DNA of 64,000 nucleotides from Rhodococcus sp. 14-1411-2a (GTDB lineage: Bacteria > Actinomycetota > Actinomycetes > Mycobacteriales > Mycobacteriaceae), in NCBI RefSeq assembly GCF_002259485.1, contig NZ_NPGA01000020.1, positions 62,001 to 126,000 on the forward strand, in the 5' to 3' direction. Of the stretch, positions 16,906 through 25,793 are shown piece by piece. The notes beneath the pieces are model-generated. The model saw only the letters and a list, made by a program, of their open reading frames with translations, searched no databases and had not been told where the DNA came from. Position numbers and translations under genes: made by a program. The first letter of the stretch is position 1. Every line of letters begins with the position of its first letter.

Positions 16906-19900
16906 CTAGCGCGTGCTCACGAGCTCGAGCGCCACGAGATCGGAGAGGTACTTCTCGATCAACTCGCGCCCGAGGTGCGGAATGTCCCCGACGGCCGAGG
17001 CGAACTCGTCGGCGGGCAGCATCGCCCCGGACGACGGGTGTTGCGGGTGTGCGTACGAGTCGATCAGGGGGAGCAGCGAGTGCGAACGCTGCTTCTCCGG
17101 CAATGCCTCGACTGCGGCACCGAACCGTTCGAACCACTCGTCGTAGTTCTCGACGATCTCGATGTCGCGACCTGCGTCACGCATCCAATCGACGAACGTG
17201 TCCAGCGAGATGTCGTCGTCGTGTGGGTTGAGGATGTCGAACGTTCGGTAGCCAGAGGTATCCCCGCCCGCGATCGACGTGATGGCCGAAGCACTGAAAT
17301 CGGCAGGCAGACCGTCGTAGTGGGCCAGCGGTCGCCCTTTCTCGTCGGTCGGTGCCCCGGTGTCGGTGGCGTAGAACGTGTGAGGAGCCAGGCCGGTTGC
17401 GACGACCGAGAGGATCAGACGCGTGAACACGTCCGGCACGTTGAGCTGACCGGTCCATCTGCTGTGCGCCAGGATCATGTCCGAGCGAAAGACCGACACC
17501 GGCAGGCCGAACTCGTCGAACGCGTTGCGCAACAGCACTTCACCGGCCCACTTGGAGTTTCCGTAGCCGTTGGCGTAGGAATCGCCCACAGCTCGCGACG
17601 GGCTGTCCACACGGATGTCGCCGTTCTCCCGGAAGTTCTCGACGCCCGCTGCGACGGCCACCGTCGACAGGTAGGTCACCGGCTTGACGTGGTCGGTGAG
17701 CGCCAGCCGAATCACCTCGGCGGTGCCGACGACGTTGGGGCCGAAGAGGTGCTCGTACGGCAGTGCGTGGTTGACCAGCGCTGCAGGGTGCACGATGCGA
17801 TCCACCCGTTGGGCCAGCGCCTCGAACGCGTCAGGGTCCACGCCGAACCGAGGTGTCCCGAGATCGCCTGCCACGACCTCGAGCGCAGCGTCGGCCAAGG
17901 TTCGATAGCGTTCCGACAGGTCTGCGTCGCCGCTGTCGAAGGCCGCATCGAGTCGAGCTCGCGCGTCGGTATCGGAGCGTCCGCGCACCAGACAGATCAC
18001 CTTTCCGCCGACCTCGGCCATGCGCTCCAACCATTCCAGGCAGAGGAAGCGACCGAGGTATCCGTTGGCCCCGGTCAGCAGCACTGTGCTGGTCTGGTCC
18101 CGCGGGCCCGGAATGTGGTGCGCTGCGTCGAGGAGGGTGTCGTCCAGAAATGCCGACAGTCGCAGGTCGGACGCCTCGGCGATGGTTGCGCCGCGGCCGT
18201 GGATCGATTCGAAAGTGGCCGTGTCGGAATCGGTGTCGCGGGCCGAGGTGATGTACTCGGCCAGCGATGCCAGGTCCATGGCGGGCCCAGTGATCACACC
18301 GACCGGAACATCGACGTCGTAGATCTCACGGAGCAGCGTCGAGAACGTCAACGCCGACAACGAATCTCCGCCCAGGTCGCTGAAGTGGGCATCGGGGCGA
18401 ACATCGGACCCGGCGCATCCCAGCAGGGCTTGGGCGGCATCGCCGACCGTGGCCAGGACCGGGGCATCGGCACCACTGCGCCTGAGCTCGCGCAGCCGGT
18501 CGTTCTGACCCGATTCGAGTTCTGCGTAGCGACGCTCGAGTTCGTCTCGGTAACGTTCGGCGAGTTTGGGACGCAGTTGCTTGCCCGCACCGGACAGCAG
18601 TCCGTTCTCCTGTGTGAACGGCTCGTGTTCGATGATGACCTCACGCGGAATCTCGTACGAGTTCAGCGCTTCCGTGCGTGCGATCCGTTGCAGCGATTCG
18701 ATGACCGAACCCGCGGTGGTATCCGGTTGGGCCGGAACGACGACCGCCAACAGATACGCCCGTTGGCCGTTGCCGTAGAGAAATATCTGATCGACCAGCT
18801 CACTGGTACCGAACAGGGATTCGAGGCGCGCCAGTGCGACGAACTCGCCCTGAGCCAGTTTCAGAACGTTCTTGCGTCGGTCGACGTAGGCGAGTCGGTC
18901 CGGCTCGATCTCGGCGACGACGTCACCGGTGCGATAGAAGCCCCCGGAGTCGAAGACGTCGGCCGTGACGTCCGGACGCTTGTAATAACCGGGAATGATG
19001 GACGCCGTCTTGAGCAGGAGCTCACCGCGCGGATGCGGTGTGTCGGTGGAGAAGTAACCGAGTTCGGGCACATCGTCGAGCTTGTATTCGATCACCGGTG
19101 GACGTTGCACGACGCCGTCGTGCAACACCATCCCGGCTTCGGTGGAGCCGTAGTTGTCGCGGACCTCGATATCGAGCAGCTCCGTGACGAAGTCCTTGAC
19201 CTCGGGAGCAATCGGTGCGGTGCCGACCATCGCTGCCAGGACACGTCCACCAAATTGCTCGATCCTGTTGCGCTCCAGAATCTCTCGACGCGTCCTGTCG
19301 GCATCGCCACCTGCAGAGCGTTCGACCTCTCGGTCGATCTCGGCGAGGACGTTGTGCCGAATCATCTCGCACACCCGCGGGATCAACAGGGCCATCGTGG
19401 GCCGAGCGAGCGCGAAATCCTCGAACAGGGTGGACAGGTCGCTCGCCGCTGCGAAGTGGACGGTGCCGCCGGCCGCCAGCGTCGAGAAGACAAGACCACG
19501 CCCGGCCAGGTGACTCATCGGGAGATAGTCGACAGTGATGACAGGGAAAGCCGGCTGGTCCGTGGATTCGGAGGAAGCTCCGGTGTGGTGCCAGGCACCG
19601 GTCCAGGCTCCGCACACGATTCGTTCGGTGTGCATCGCTCCCTTGGGCGTTCCGGTGCTGCCGGAGGTGTAGATCAGCGTCGCGAGTCGGTCGGGATCCT
19701 CGTCGTCGGGGAGCGGGATTTCCGGCAGTTGCGCGCCGTCGCGAACCAGGTCGGTGAGCGGCCGGACGAAGACTCCCACCTGCTCGGCATCGACCAGCGC
19801 GGACTTCATGGTCCGTGCGTGCGCGTCTATCGCAGCGTCGTAGTCGAGGACGACGATTCGCCGAATGGACCGACAATGCGTGGCAACCTGGACCGCAACG

Positions 19901-20433
19901 GACAAGTTGTCGACATCTGCTGCGAGAACGACGGGTTCGACCTCGTCGGCGATGGCCGAGAGCTGGCCTGCAGTGGCACCGGCTTGCAACGGAACGGCAA
20001 TCGCACCGAGTCGGATCGTGGCCAGTTCCGCGACGACATAGTCGGCGCTCGCGAATCCCAGGGTTGCGAAGAAGTCTCCTCGCGCGATACCGAATGCGTC
20101 GTGCGTCAGCGCCGAGGCCAGTGCGCCGGCATCGCTCCAGGCTCGGCCGTAGGTGATGGTGTCGAACCGGGGGAGAAGGTGAAACGTGTCGACGTCGTCG
20201 ATCTTCATGATCTCTCGAGCTCGGCGGCCGAGGGCCGGCCGATCGGAGTAACGCGTCATGATCTCGGCAACCACTCGGGCCAGGTTGGGCGACAACTCCT
20301 GGGCGGCATCGGCCACGGCGCTGTCCGGTTCCGCGGCTCGAAACTCCCGGTCGGTCTCGTGCAGCTCCTGGAACCGACTGCGTTGCCTGCTCTGTCGATC
20401 CTGTCGGCTGTCGACGTCCAGTGTGTGCGTCAT
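16906..20433 (-). CDS. car: Carboxylic acid reductase (adenylation-thiolation-reductase)
   Basis: ATP- and NADPH-dependent enzyme that reduces free carboxylic acids to aldehydes. The 1175-residue length matches Nocardia iowensis CAR. Domains in order: adenylation with the phosphate loop IYTSGSTGTPKG (about residue 253); peptidyl-carrier with LGGDSLSAL, Ser691 being the phosphopantetheine site; and the reductase with TGANGYLG (about 785) and catalytic YGNSK (about 955). It needs a phosphopantetheinyl transferase, not seen in this window. The ATG at 20433 has GGAGGGAG upstream; the frame is open far beyond, but the upstream part is not CAR-like. Likely physiological acids are aromatic or fatty acids. 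Confidence 0.95.
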   Translation of the reverse strand: MTHTLDVDSRQDRQSRQRSRFQELHETDREFRAAEPDSAVADAAQELSPNLARVVAEIMTRYSDRPALGRRAREIMKIDDVDTFHLLPRFDTITYGRAWSDAGALASALTHDAFGIARGDFFATLGFASADYVVAELATIRLGAIAVPLQAGATAGQLSAIADEVEPVVLAADVDNLSVAVQVATHCRSIRRIVVLDYDAAIDAHARTMKSALVDAEQVGVFVRPLTDLVRDGAQLPEIPLPDDEDPDRLATLIYTSGSTGTPKGAMHTERIVCGAWTGAWHHTGASSESTDQPAFPVITVDYLPMSHLAGRGLVFSTLAAGGTVHFAAASDLSTLFEDFALARPTMALLIPRVCEMIRHNVLAEIDREVERSAGGDADRTRREILERNRIEQFGGRVLAAMVGTAPIAPEVKDFVTELLDIEVRDNYGSTEAGMVLHDGVVQRPPVIEYKLDDVPELGYFSTDTPHPRGELLLKTASIIPGYYKRPDVTADVFDSGGFYRTGDVVAEIEPDRLAYVDRRKNVLKLAQGEFVALARLESLFGTSELVDQIFLYGNGQRAYLLAVVVPAQPDTTAGSVIESLQRIARTEALNSYEIPREVIIEHEPFTQENGLLSGAGKQLRPKLAERYRDELERRYAELESGQNDRLRELRRSGADAPVLATVGDAAQALLGCAGSDVRPDAHFSDLGGDSLSALTFSTLLREIYDVDVPVGVITGPAMDLASLAEYITSARDTDSDTATFESIHGRGATIAEASDLRLSAFLDDTLLDAAHHIPGPRDQTSTVLLTGANGYLGRFLCLEWLERMAEVGGKVICLVRGRSDTDARARLDAAFDSGDADLSERYRTLADAALEVVAGDLGTPRFGVDPDAFEALAQRVDRIVHPAALVNHALPYEHLFGPNVVGTAEVIRLALTDHVKPVTYLSTVAVAAGVENFRENGDIRVDSPSRAVGDSYANGYGNSKWAGEVLLRNAFDEFGLPVSVFRSDMILAHSRWTGQLNVPDVFTRLILSVVATGLAPHTFYATDTGAPTDEKGRPLAHYDGLPADFSASAITSIAGGDTSGYRTFDILNPHDDDISLDTFVDWMRDAGRDIEIVENYDEWFERFGAAVEALPEKQRSHSLLPLIDSYAHPQHPSSGAMLPADEFASAVGDIPHLGRELIEKYLSDLVALELVSTR

Positions 20434-20746
20434 GCTCGACTCCCTCCGACGAAGCCCGCCGATCGTTCGGGGACCTCGCGATTGTCGCTCAATATCGTTA
20501 TCAAAGGTAAGTATATGCCGTCGGGCATCTCGCCAATCGTGACGCTCCTCATAGTCCGATAAGTCGTAAAAGTCTGGCTCACTGCACTTTTGGGGCCCGG
20601 ATCGCGGACTCTCATGGGGGGTGGCAGCTCCCGTGGGTACTCGGTGAAAGCGGGAGATCGAGACTTGTATGGTGAAACCACAGTCATGTGCGTCACAGTG
20701 CTCGTCACCGTCGCGCACCTGTCACCCCTCGCGATCGGAGAAGTGA
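20434..20746. other. Divergent intergenic region between car and the acyl-CoA dehydrogenase gene
   Basis: This 313-base stretch holds no convincing gene. It contains the promoters of the two divergent genes and is more AT-rich than its surroundings near 20490-20580 (for example TATCGTTATCAAAGG). A short inverted repeat, ATGCC and GGCAT around GTCG, lies near 20516-20529. I could not assign a convincing -35/-10 pair or a known operator. Confidence 0.5.
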
Positions 20747-22543
20747 ATGTCGGACGTCCTCTCGCGACGCGACCTGGATTTTCTGCTGTACGAATGGCTG
20801 GACGTGGCGGCACTGACAGCTCGACCGCGCTTCGCGGAGCACTCGAAGGAGACCTTCGACGCGGTCCTCGACCTCAGTGCGGACATCGCCCGCAAGCACT
20901 TCGCGCCGCACAACAAGAAGGCGGACGCGCAGGAGCCGACGATGAATGCGGACGGTTCGGTCGAGCTGATACCCGAAGTCAAGGAAGCGCTCGTTGTCTA
21001 TGCGTCCGCGGGTCTGATCGCCGGGCAGTTCGACGAGTCGATAGGCGGGATGCAACTGCCTGCGACCGTCTCTCGGGCAGCGATGGCGTTCTTCCAGGCC
21101 GCCAACGCCGGGACCTCCTCGTACCCGTTCCTCACCATGGCCAACGCCAACCTGATCGCGACGTACGGCACGCCGGATCAAGTCCGTGATTACGTCCGGC
21201 CGATGCTGGACGGGCGCTGGTTCGGAACCATGTGTCTGTCGGAACCGCAGGCCGGATCGTCACTGGCGGACATCACGACGAAGGCAGTGCCGCAGGACGA
21301 CGGTAGCTTCCGCATCACCGGTACCAAGATGTGGATTTCGGGTGGAGATCACGAACTCACCGAGAACATCGTCCACCTGGTGCTCGCCAAGACCCCGGGA
21401 GGACCGCCAGGAGTCAAGGGAATCTCCCTGTTCATCGTTCCCAAGTTCCTCCCGAACGGCGACGGCGGTACGGGCGAACGCAACGACATCGTGTTGACCG
21501 GACTCAATCACAAGATGGGCAACCGCGGTACCACCAATACCCTGCTGGCGTTCGGCGACGGAACCCACTCTCCCGGTGGGCAATCCGGAGCTGTCGGCTA
21601 CCTCGTCGCCGAGGAGAACCGTGGTTTGTCGTACATGTTCCACATGATGAACGAGGCCCGTATCGGTGTCGGATTCCTGGCCATCGCGCTCGGGTACGTC
21701 GGTTACCTGAAGTCGGTCGAGTACGCGAAGACGCGTACTCAGGGACGACCGCTCGGTGCGAAAGATCCGGCAGCACCCCCTGTCGCGCTCATCGAACACG
21801 CCGACGTTCGTCGAATGTTGTTGGCGCAGAAGTCGTACGTCGAAGGCGCGTTGGCCCTCGGACTCTATTGTTCGCGTCTGGTCGACCATCAGGATTCGGC
21901 ATCCGACGATGCCGAAGCAGCACGATCGACACTGTTGCTCGACGTACTGACGCCCATCGCCAAGAGCTGGCCGTCTCAGTGGTGCCTCGAAGCCAACAGC
22001 CTGGCCATTCAGGTGCACGGCGGCTACGGATACACCCGCGACTACGACGTCGAGCAGCACTACCGCGACAATCGCCTCAACCCGATTCACGAAGGCACAC
22101 ACGGTATTCAGGGATTGGATCTGCTCGGGCGCAAGGTGATCATGCAGGGCGGCGCGGGATTGGCTCTGCTGGCCGAACACATCGCGGAGACGGTGGCGCG
22201 GGCCGAATCAGCAGGCGGTGACGCTGCTCGGTACGCCGCCGAACTGCACGCACGCTTGGACAGAATCGTCGAGGTCACCGCGGCAGTGTGGGGTACCGGC
22301 GACGCCGCCGTGGCGCTGGCGAACTCCACGGCCTACCTCGAAGCGATGGGGCACACCGTCATCGCCTGGATGTGGCTCGAGCAGTTGCTGGCGGTCGGCA
22401 CGAAGTCCGGAGACTTCTACGACGGAAAGCGTTCTGCAGCGAAATACTTCTACGTCTACGAATTGCCGAAGGTGGACGTTCAGCTCGATCTGTTGGCGAG
22501 ACTGGACCGCACCACCCTCGATATGTCACCCGCTTGGTTCTGA
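20747..22543 (+). CDS. Acyl-CoA dehydrogenase, FadE5-like long form
   Basis: FAD enzyme performing the first dehydrogenation of acyl-CoA beta-oxidation. At 598 residues it belongs to the long subgroup with an extra C-terminal domain (as in M. tuberculosis FadE5, about 611 residues). It shows the N-terminal cap helix MSDVLSRRDLDFLLYEWLDV, the flavin-binding CLSEPQAGSSLADI and KMWISGGDHEL segments, and the catalytic Glu449 in NPIHEGTHGIQGLDLLGRK. It is divergent from car and followed after 26 bases by an SDR gene, a pairing that suggests linked fatty or branched acyl metabolism. Confidence 0.92.
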   Translation: MSDVLSRRDLDFLLYEWLDVAALTARPRFAEHSKETFDAVLDLSADIARKHFAPHNKKADAQEPTMNADGSVELIPEVKEALVVYASAGLIAGQFDESIGGMQLPATVSRAAMAFFQAANAGTSSYPFLTMANANLIATYGTPDQVRDYVRPMLDGRWFGTMCLSEPQAGSSLADITTKAVPQDDGSFRITGTKMWISGGDHELTENIVHLVLAKTPGGPPGVKGISLFIVPKFLPNGDGGTGERNDIVLTGLNHKMGNRGTTNTLLAFGDGTHSPGGQSGAVGYLVAEENRGLSYMFHMMNEARIGVGFLAIALGYVGYLKSVEYAKTRTQGRPLGAKDPAAPPVALIEHADVRRMLLAQKSYVEGALALGLYCSRLVDHQDSASDDAEAARSTLLLDVLTPIAKSWPSQWCLEANSLAIQVHGGYGYTRDYDVEQHYRDNRLNPIHEGTHGIQGLDLLGRKVIMQGGAGLALLAEHIAETVARAESAGGDAARYAAELHARLDRIVEVTAAVWGTGDAAVALANSTAYLEAMGHTVIAWMWLEQLLAVGTKSGDFYDGKRSAAKYFYVYELPKVDVQLDLLARLDRTTLDMSPAWF

Positions 22544-22569
22544 GTCGAAAACAAGGAGATTCATCGAAC

Positions 22570-23331
22570 ATGTCGATCTTGGACAAATTTCGCCTGGACG
22601 GACGCGTCGTCATCGTCACCGGTGCCTCCTCCGGACTGGGCGTGGCATTCGCCAAGGCAGCCGCCGAGGCGGGAGCGGACGTGGTGCTCGCCGCACGACG
22701 AGTGGACAAGTTGGCGCAGACCGCAGAGTTGATCGACAGCGTAGGAGGGCGTTCGATCACGGTCGCCACCGACGTGGTCGACCCGGACCAGTGCACCGCG
22801 ATGGTCGAGGCCGCGGTGAAGGAGTTCGGTAAGGTCGACATTCTCATCAACAATGCCGGGGTAGGCACGGCCTACCCCGCAACCCGTGAGACACCCGAGC
22901 AGTTCCGCTCGGTGATCGACATCAACTTGAACGGGTCGTACTGGGCAGCGCAGGCCTGCGGACGGGTGATGGCGCCCGGCAGTTCGATCGTGAACATCTC
23001 CAGCATTCTGGGGCTGACCACCGCAGGCCTTCCGCAGGCGGCCTACAGCGCGAGCAAGGCAGCGATCATCGGCCTCACCCGCGATCTGGCGCAGCAGTGG
23101 GGCGCGCGAAAAGGCATCAGAGTCAACGCTATTGCGCCAGGTTTCTTCCAGAGCGAGATGACGGACTCGTACCAGCCGGGATACCTCGACTCGATGGCTC
23201 CGCGAATGATTCTCGGACGCAAGGGCGATGCCGAAGAACTGGCTGCAACCGCGATCTGGCTCGCCTCGGACGCCGGGGGATACGTGACGGGTCAGACCAT
23301 CGCGGTCGACGGTGGAATCACGATCACCTGA
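22570..23331 (+). CDS. Short-chain dehydrogenase/reductase
   Basis: NAD(P)-dependent oxidoreductase of 253 residues, classical SDR. The cofactor motif TGASSGLG is at residues 17-24, NNAGVG near 93-98, a serine in VNISSILG, and the catalytic Tyr159-x3-Lys163 in YSASK. C-terminal TGQTIAVDGG is typical. ATG at 22570 follows AAGGAG. It lies 26 bases after the acyl-CoA dehydrogenase gene and is probably cotranscribed; a 3-hydroxyacyl or alcohol substrate is plausible but unproven. It ends three bases before a convergent JmjC gene. Confidence 0.9.
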   Translation: MSILDKFRLDGRVVIVTGASSGLGVAFAKAAAEAGADVVLAARRVDKLAQTAELIDSVGGRSITVATDVVDPDQCTAMVEAAVKEFGKVDILINNAGVGTAYPATRETPEQFRSVIDINLNGSYWAAQACGRVMAPGSSIVNISSILGLTTAGLPQAAYSASKAAIIGLTRDLAQQWGARKGIRVNAIAPGFFQSEMTDSYQPGYLDSMAPRMILGRKGDAEELAATAIWLASDAGGYVTGQTIAVDGGITIT

Positions 23332-23334
23332 CGG

Positions 23335-24597
23335 CTATCGTTCGGCCGGCACGGCGATGCCCTCGCGGATCAGTCTGCGCGCAACCACCAACGCGTCGTC
23401 GGTGTCGAGTCCGGGCAGGGCATCGAGGCGGCACGGTGCGCCCTGGTTCAGCAGGTCGAGAGCGTCTGCGCACTGGGGCGGCATCGTCACGGTCTTGGTG
23501 CGCACGACCACGGACACTGCGTGGGCCGATCGCACGACACGGGCGAACACGCCGGGCCGTAGTCGGATCGAATCCTCGCCCCGCAACGCTCCCATTGCAG
23601 CGACGCTTGCCAGTGGGCGCACCGTTTCCGGTCGGACGAGCTCGTCGTGACGATCAGCGACGCGTTCGGCCAGTCGACGTATCGCGTCGGGGTCTCGGTC
23701 GATCTCGTCGAGCGCGGCGCGCATGGCGTCCAAGACTCTGTGTACATGCGCAGCGATGGACTCCGGGTCGGAGTGGTCGAGGCCGGCGGGAAGGGGAGCG
23801 CGCAGACTCTCGACGTCGCCCAGCGACTTCAGCACGTGGTGGGCGAGGTCGTAGTCGTTGTACGACGCCACGCCGATGGTCAGGTGCACGGTTGTGTCAC
23901 CGAGCGCTTGCGCCGAGTGGATCCACCCGCGCGGCAGGTAGAGCACATCGCCGGGCTCGAGGACAACGTCCAGTTCGGGAGTGTTCGATGCGTGGTCTTC
24001 GACGGCCGACCGTCGGTCCGACCACGGTTGATTGTTGAGCGGATGCACGTGCACCGGGGAGTGAATGCTCCACCGCTTGGTGCCCGCGATCTGCACGACG
24101 AACACATCGTGTACGTCGTAATGCGGTGAAAAGCCTTGCGATGCAGCCGGTGTCACATACGAGTTCACCTGCACGGGGTGGCCCAGCTCGCGAACGAGAT
24201 CACCGACGAAACGAATCAGCGGCGGCCACAGCCGATGCAGGCCCTGAAGTACCAGCGTGTTTCCGGCCGCGAAGGCTGCCAGCACCGCTGCGGAGTCGAC
24301 CTGGTCCGTTACCTCGGCACCGAACCCGCCGGACGACGTGAACTGCGACTTGTCCAGCAATCGACCGTCTTTGGCCATCCGCACGAAGGGAGTGCGTACT
24401 CCGCGTTCGGAGATCAGCTCGTCGACCGCGTCGAGTGTCATCAGATCGTCGAACGAGTCCGACAGCTCGGCGGATCGGGTCAGTTTGGGAGCTGTACCCC
24501 AGAACCGGTCCGCGAACGTCCTGAAGTCGGTACCGGTGAGACGACGAAGCGCGGACCGATGATCCGATCCGCGCTCGCCGCTCGACTCAGTGCTCAA
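23335..24597 (-). CDS. JmjC/cupin_4 Fe(II)-2-oxoglutarate oxygenase
   Basis: Probable protein or peptide hydroxylase. The 420-residue protein has the JmjC fold of the ribosomal-oxygenase (cupin_4) group: the iron ligands His159-x-Asp161 in GFSPHYDVHDVF, the IAGTKRWSI strand (Lys174, likely 2-oxoglutarate contact), and the distal His227 in YLPRGWIHSA; a helical dimerisation region and a winged-helix-like C-terminus follow. The start is TTG, whose last bases overlap the stop (TTGA) of the repeat-peptide gene directly upstream, so translation is coupled. Known cupin_4 enzymes hydroxylate Arg or His in ribosomal proteins; here the coupled peptide is the obvious candidate substrate. Confidence 0.9.
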   Translation of the reverse strand: MSTESSGERGSDHRSALRRLTGTDFRTFADRFWGTAPKLTRSAELSDSFDDLMTLDAVDELISERGVRTPFVRMAKDGRLLDKSQFTSSGGFGAEVTDQVDSAAVLAAFAAGNTLVLQGLHRLWPPLIRFVGDLVRELGHPVQVNSYVTPAASQGFSPHYDVHDVFVVQIAGTKRWSIHSPVHVHPLNNQPWSDRRSAVEDHASNTPELDVVLEPGDVLYLPRGWIHSAQALGDTTVHLTIGVASYNDYDLAHHVLKSLGDVESLRAPLPAGLDHSDPESIAAHVHRVLDAMRAALDEIDRDPDAIRRLAERVADRHDELVRPETVRPLASVAAMGALRGEDSIRLRPGVFARVVRSAHAVSVVVRTKTVTMPPQCADALDLLNQGAPCRLDALPGLDTDDALVVARRLIREGIAVPAER

Positions 24598-24851
24598 GCG
24601 GTACCGTCCGCACCGCCGTCGTGTCCGTTGGGGTTCGATCCACCGTCGGCCGGGCCCTCGCCCGCTCCGGCGGGGCCGTCTGCTCCGCCGTCGTGACCGT
24701 CGGGGTTGGATCCGCCGTCGGCGGGTCCTTCACCGGCTCCGGCGGGGCCGTCTGCTCCGCCGTCATGGCCACCGGGGTTCGATCCGCCGTCGGCGGGTCC
24801 TTCGCCTGCGGCTCCGCCCGTGGTGGTGATGTCGTCGTCGTTGATGCTCAT
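24594..24851 (-). CDS. Tandem-repeat Gly/Asp-rich peptide, candidate substrate of the adjacent JmjC enzyme
   Basis: An 85-residue peptide: a 15-residue opening (MSINDDDITTTGGAA) and then 2.9 copies of a 24-residue unit that starts GEGPADGGSNP, continues xGHDGGADGP and ends AGA. The copies differ only at the twelfth position (Gly, Asp, Asn) and at the last, cut-off end. It has no hydrophobic segment and no Cys, Lys or Arg. GGAAGGA lies eight bases before the ATG. The stop overlaps the TTG start of the JmjC gene. The short opening ending in Gly-Gly followed by repeated core units resembles a multi-core RiPP precursor, but no such family is known to me. Confidence 0.75.
   Translation of the reverse strand: MSINDDDITTTGGAAGEGPADGGSNPGGHDGGADGPAGAGEGPADGGSNPDGHDGGADGPAGAGEGPADGGSNPNGHDGGADGTA
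24597..24806 (-). repeat. Three 72-base in-frame tandem repeats
   Basis: The repeat units lie at 24735-24806, 24663-24734 and 24597-24662 (the last shortened to 66 bases). They are nearly identical at DNA level and encode the 24-residue repeats of the peptide gene, consistent with recent duplication or ongoing homogenisation. The period is a multiple of three and the frame is preserved throughout. Confidence 0.9.
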
Positions 24852-24922
24852 CGAGGTCCTTCCGGTCGTGGAGGTTCGTGTGCCCGCGCAGCGCGAGAAC
24901 ATCGGAGGTATTGACGCAAACT

Positions 24923-24937
24923 CTGTTTCTCAAACAG
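24923..24937. promoter_or_regulatory. Palindrome in the leader between the two small peptide genes
   Basis: CTGTTT and AAACAG form a perfect six-base inverted repeat around CTC. On the minus strand it sits about 72 bases before the repeat-peptide ATG and overlaps a possible -35 (TTGAGA), with ATACCT 16 bases further as a possible -10. It may be an operator for a promoter of the peptide/JmjC pair. Confidence 0.35.
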
Positions 24938-24954
24938 CGGTGGTGTGGCGAATC

Positions 24955-25113
24955 TCAGACAGAGTCGTCGGCGATCTCGGGCGCGTTCTCCCGCGTCGCC
25001 ATTCCGCCTCCGCCGCCGCCGTCCACGGGTCCTGGTCGGCCGCCCTTCGGCGTGTCCGATGCCTTCTCGGCGTCTGTCGGGTTCTCGTTGTCGGTGTTCT
25101 CGTCACGTCCCAT
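24955..25113 (-). CDS. Small Gly/Asp-rich protein upstream of the repeat-peptide/JmjC pair
   Basis: A 52-residue acidic peptide with a charged first half (MGRDENTDNENPTDAEKAS), then TPKGGRPGPVDGGGGGG and a short acidic tail. It shares with the downstream peptide a composition rich in Gly, Asp, Asn and Pro and could be a second modified substrate, a scaffold or an unrelated small protein. The ATG at 25113 is 44 bases from the divergent idi start. The frame extends upstream to 25269, but that would cover idi. I do not recognise the family. Confidence 0.5.
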   Translation of the reverse strand: MGRDENTDNENPTDAEKASDTPKGGRPGPVDGGGGGGMATRENAPEIADDSV

Positions 25114-25157
25114 GGTTCGACAGTAGACCGCCGCGCAGGCCGTGGGACGATGGAACG

Positions 25158-25766
25158 ATGGATCGATCCCGAGCGCAGCACGTGGTGCTGCTGGACGACG
25201 AAGGCCGCGCCGTCGGCACGCACGACAAGACCACCGTCCACACGCTGGACACGCAACTGCACCTGGCATTTTCCAGCTACGTGGTGAGATCGGACGGCGC
25301 AGTTCTTCTCACACGCAGAGCGTCGAGCAAGACGACGTGGCCAGGGGTGCTGACCAACACGTGCTGTGGCCACCCGGCACCCGGTGAGAAACTCGACGAC
25401 GCCGTACTGCGCCGAATCGGCGAAGAATTGGGCCTGCATGCGGAATCCGCCGAGTTGGTACTGCCGCACTTCCGGTACCGGGCCGTCATGGACAACGGAA
25501 TCGTGGAGAACGAGATATGCCCGGTGTACCGCGTGAGAGTCGACGAGCACGCGACACTCGATCCCGATCCGGACGAGGTGGAGGAGACTCGATGGGTGTC
25601 GTGGCGTGAGTTCTCCGCGGGGGTGCGGGGCGGCACCATCGACGTATCACCCTGGTGCCGAACGCAGGTGGAACAGTTGACCGCTCTGGCCGACGAGCCA
25701 CTCGGCTGGCCGGCATCGCCGGACGAGATGCTTCCCCCTGCTGCCCGTCCTGCCGACACCCGCTGA
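25158..25766 (+). CDS. idi: Isopentenyl-diphosphate delta-isomerase, type I
   Basis: Interconverts isopentenyl and dimethylallyl diphosphate in isoprenoid synthesis. The 202-residue Nudix-fold protein carries catalytic Cys70 in TNTCCGHP, the Nudix-derived DDAVLRRIGEELG helix, and the catalytic/metal glutamates in VENEICPVYRV (117-119). WPGVLTN is the usual lead-in. The ATG at 25158 is chosen because the family start aligns there; the open frame upstream is not Idi-like. It is divergent from the small Gly/Asp-rich peptide gene and followed after 27 bases by a Nudix hydrolase gene. Confidence 0.95.
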   Translation: MDRSRAQHVVLLDDEGRAVGTHDKTTVHTLDTQLHLAFSSYVVRSDGAVLLTRRASSKTTWPGVLTNTCCGHPAPGEKLDDAVLRRIGEELGLHAESAELVLPHFRYRAVMDNGIVENEICPVYRVRVDEHATLDPDPDEVEETRWVSWREFSAGVRGGTIDVSPWCRTQVEQLTALADEPLGWPASPDEMLPPAARPADTR

Positions 25767-25793
25767 TCCTGCCCGGCCTCTAGGGTTCGTGCT

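Noticed and set aside
16873..20562. A very long open frame (1229 codons) on the plus strand opposite the carboxylic acid reductase gene
   Set aside because: It is the antisense of car; the minus-strand product has complete CAR domains, while the plus-strand product has only high-GC low-complexity sequence.
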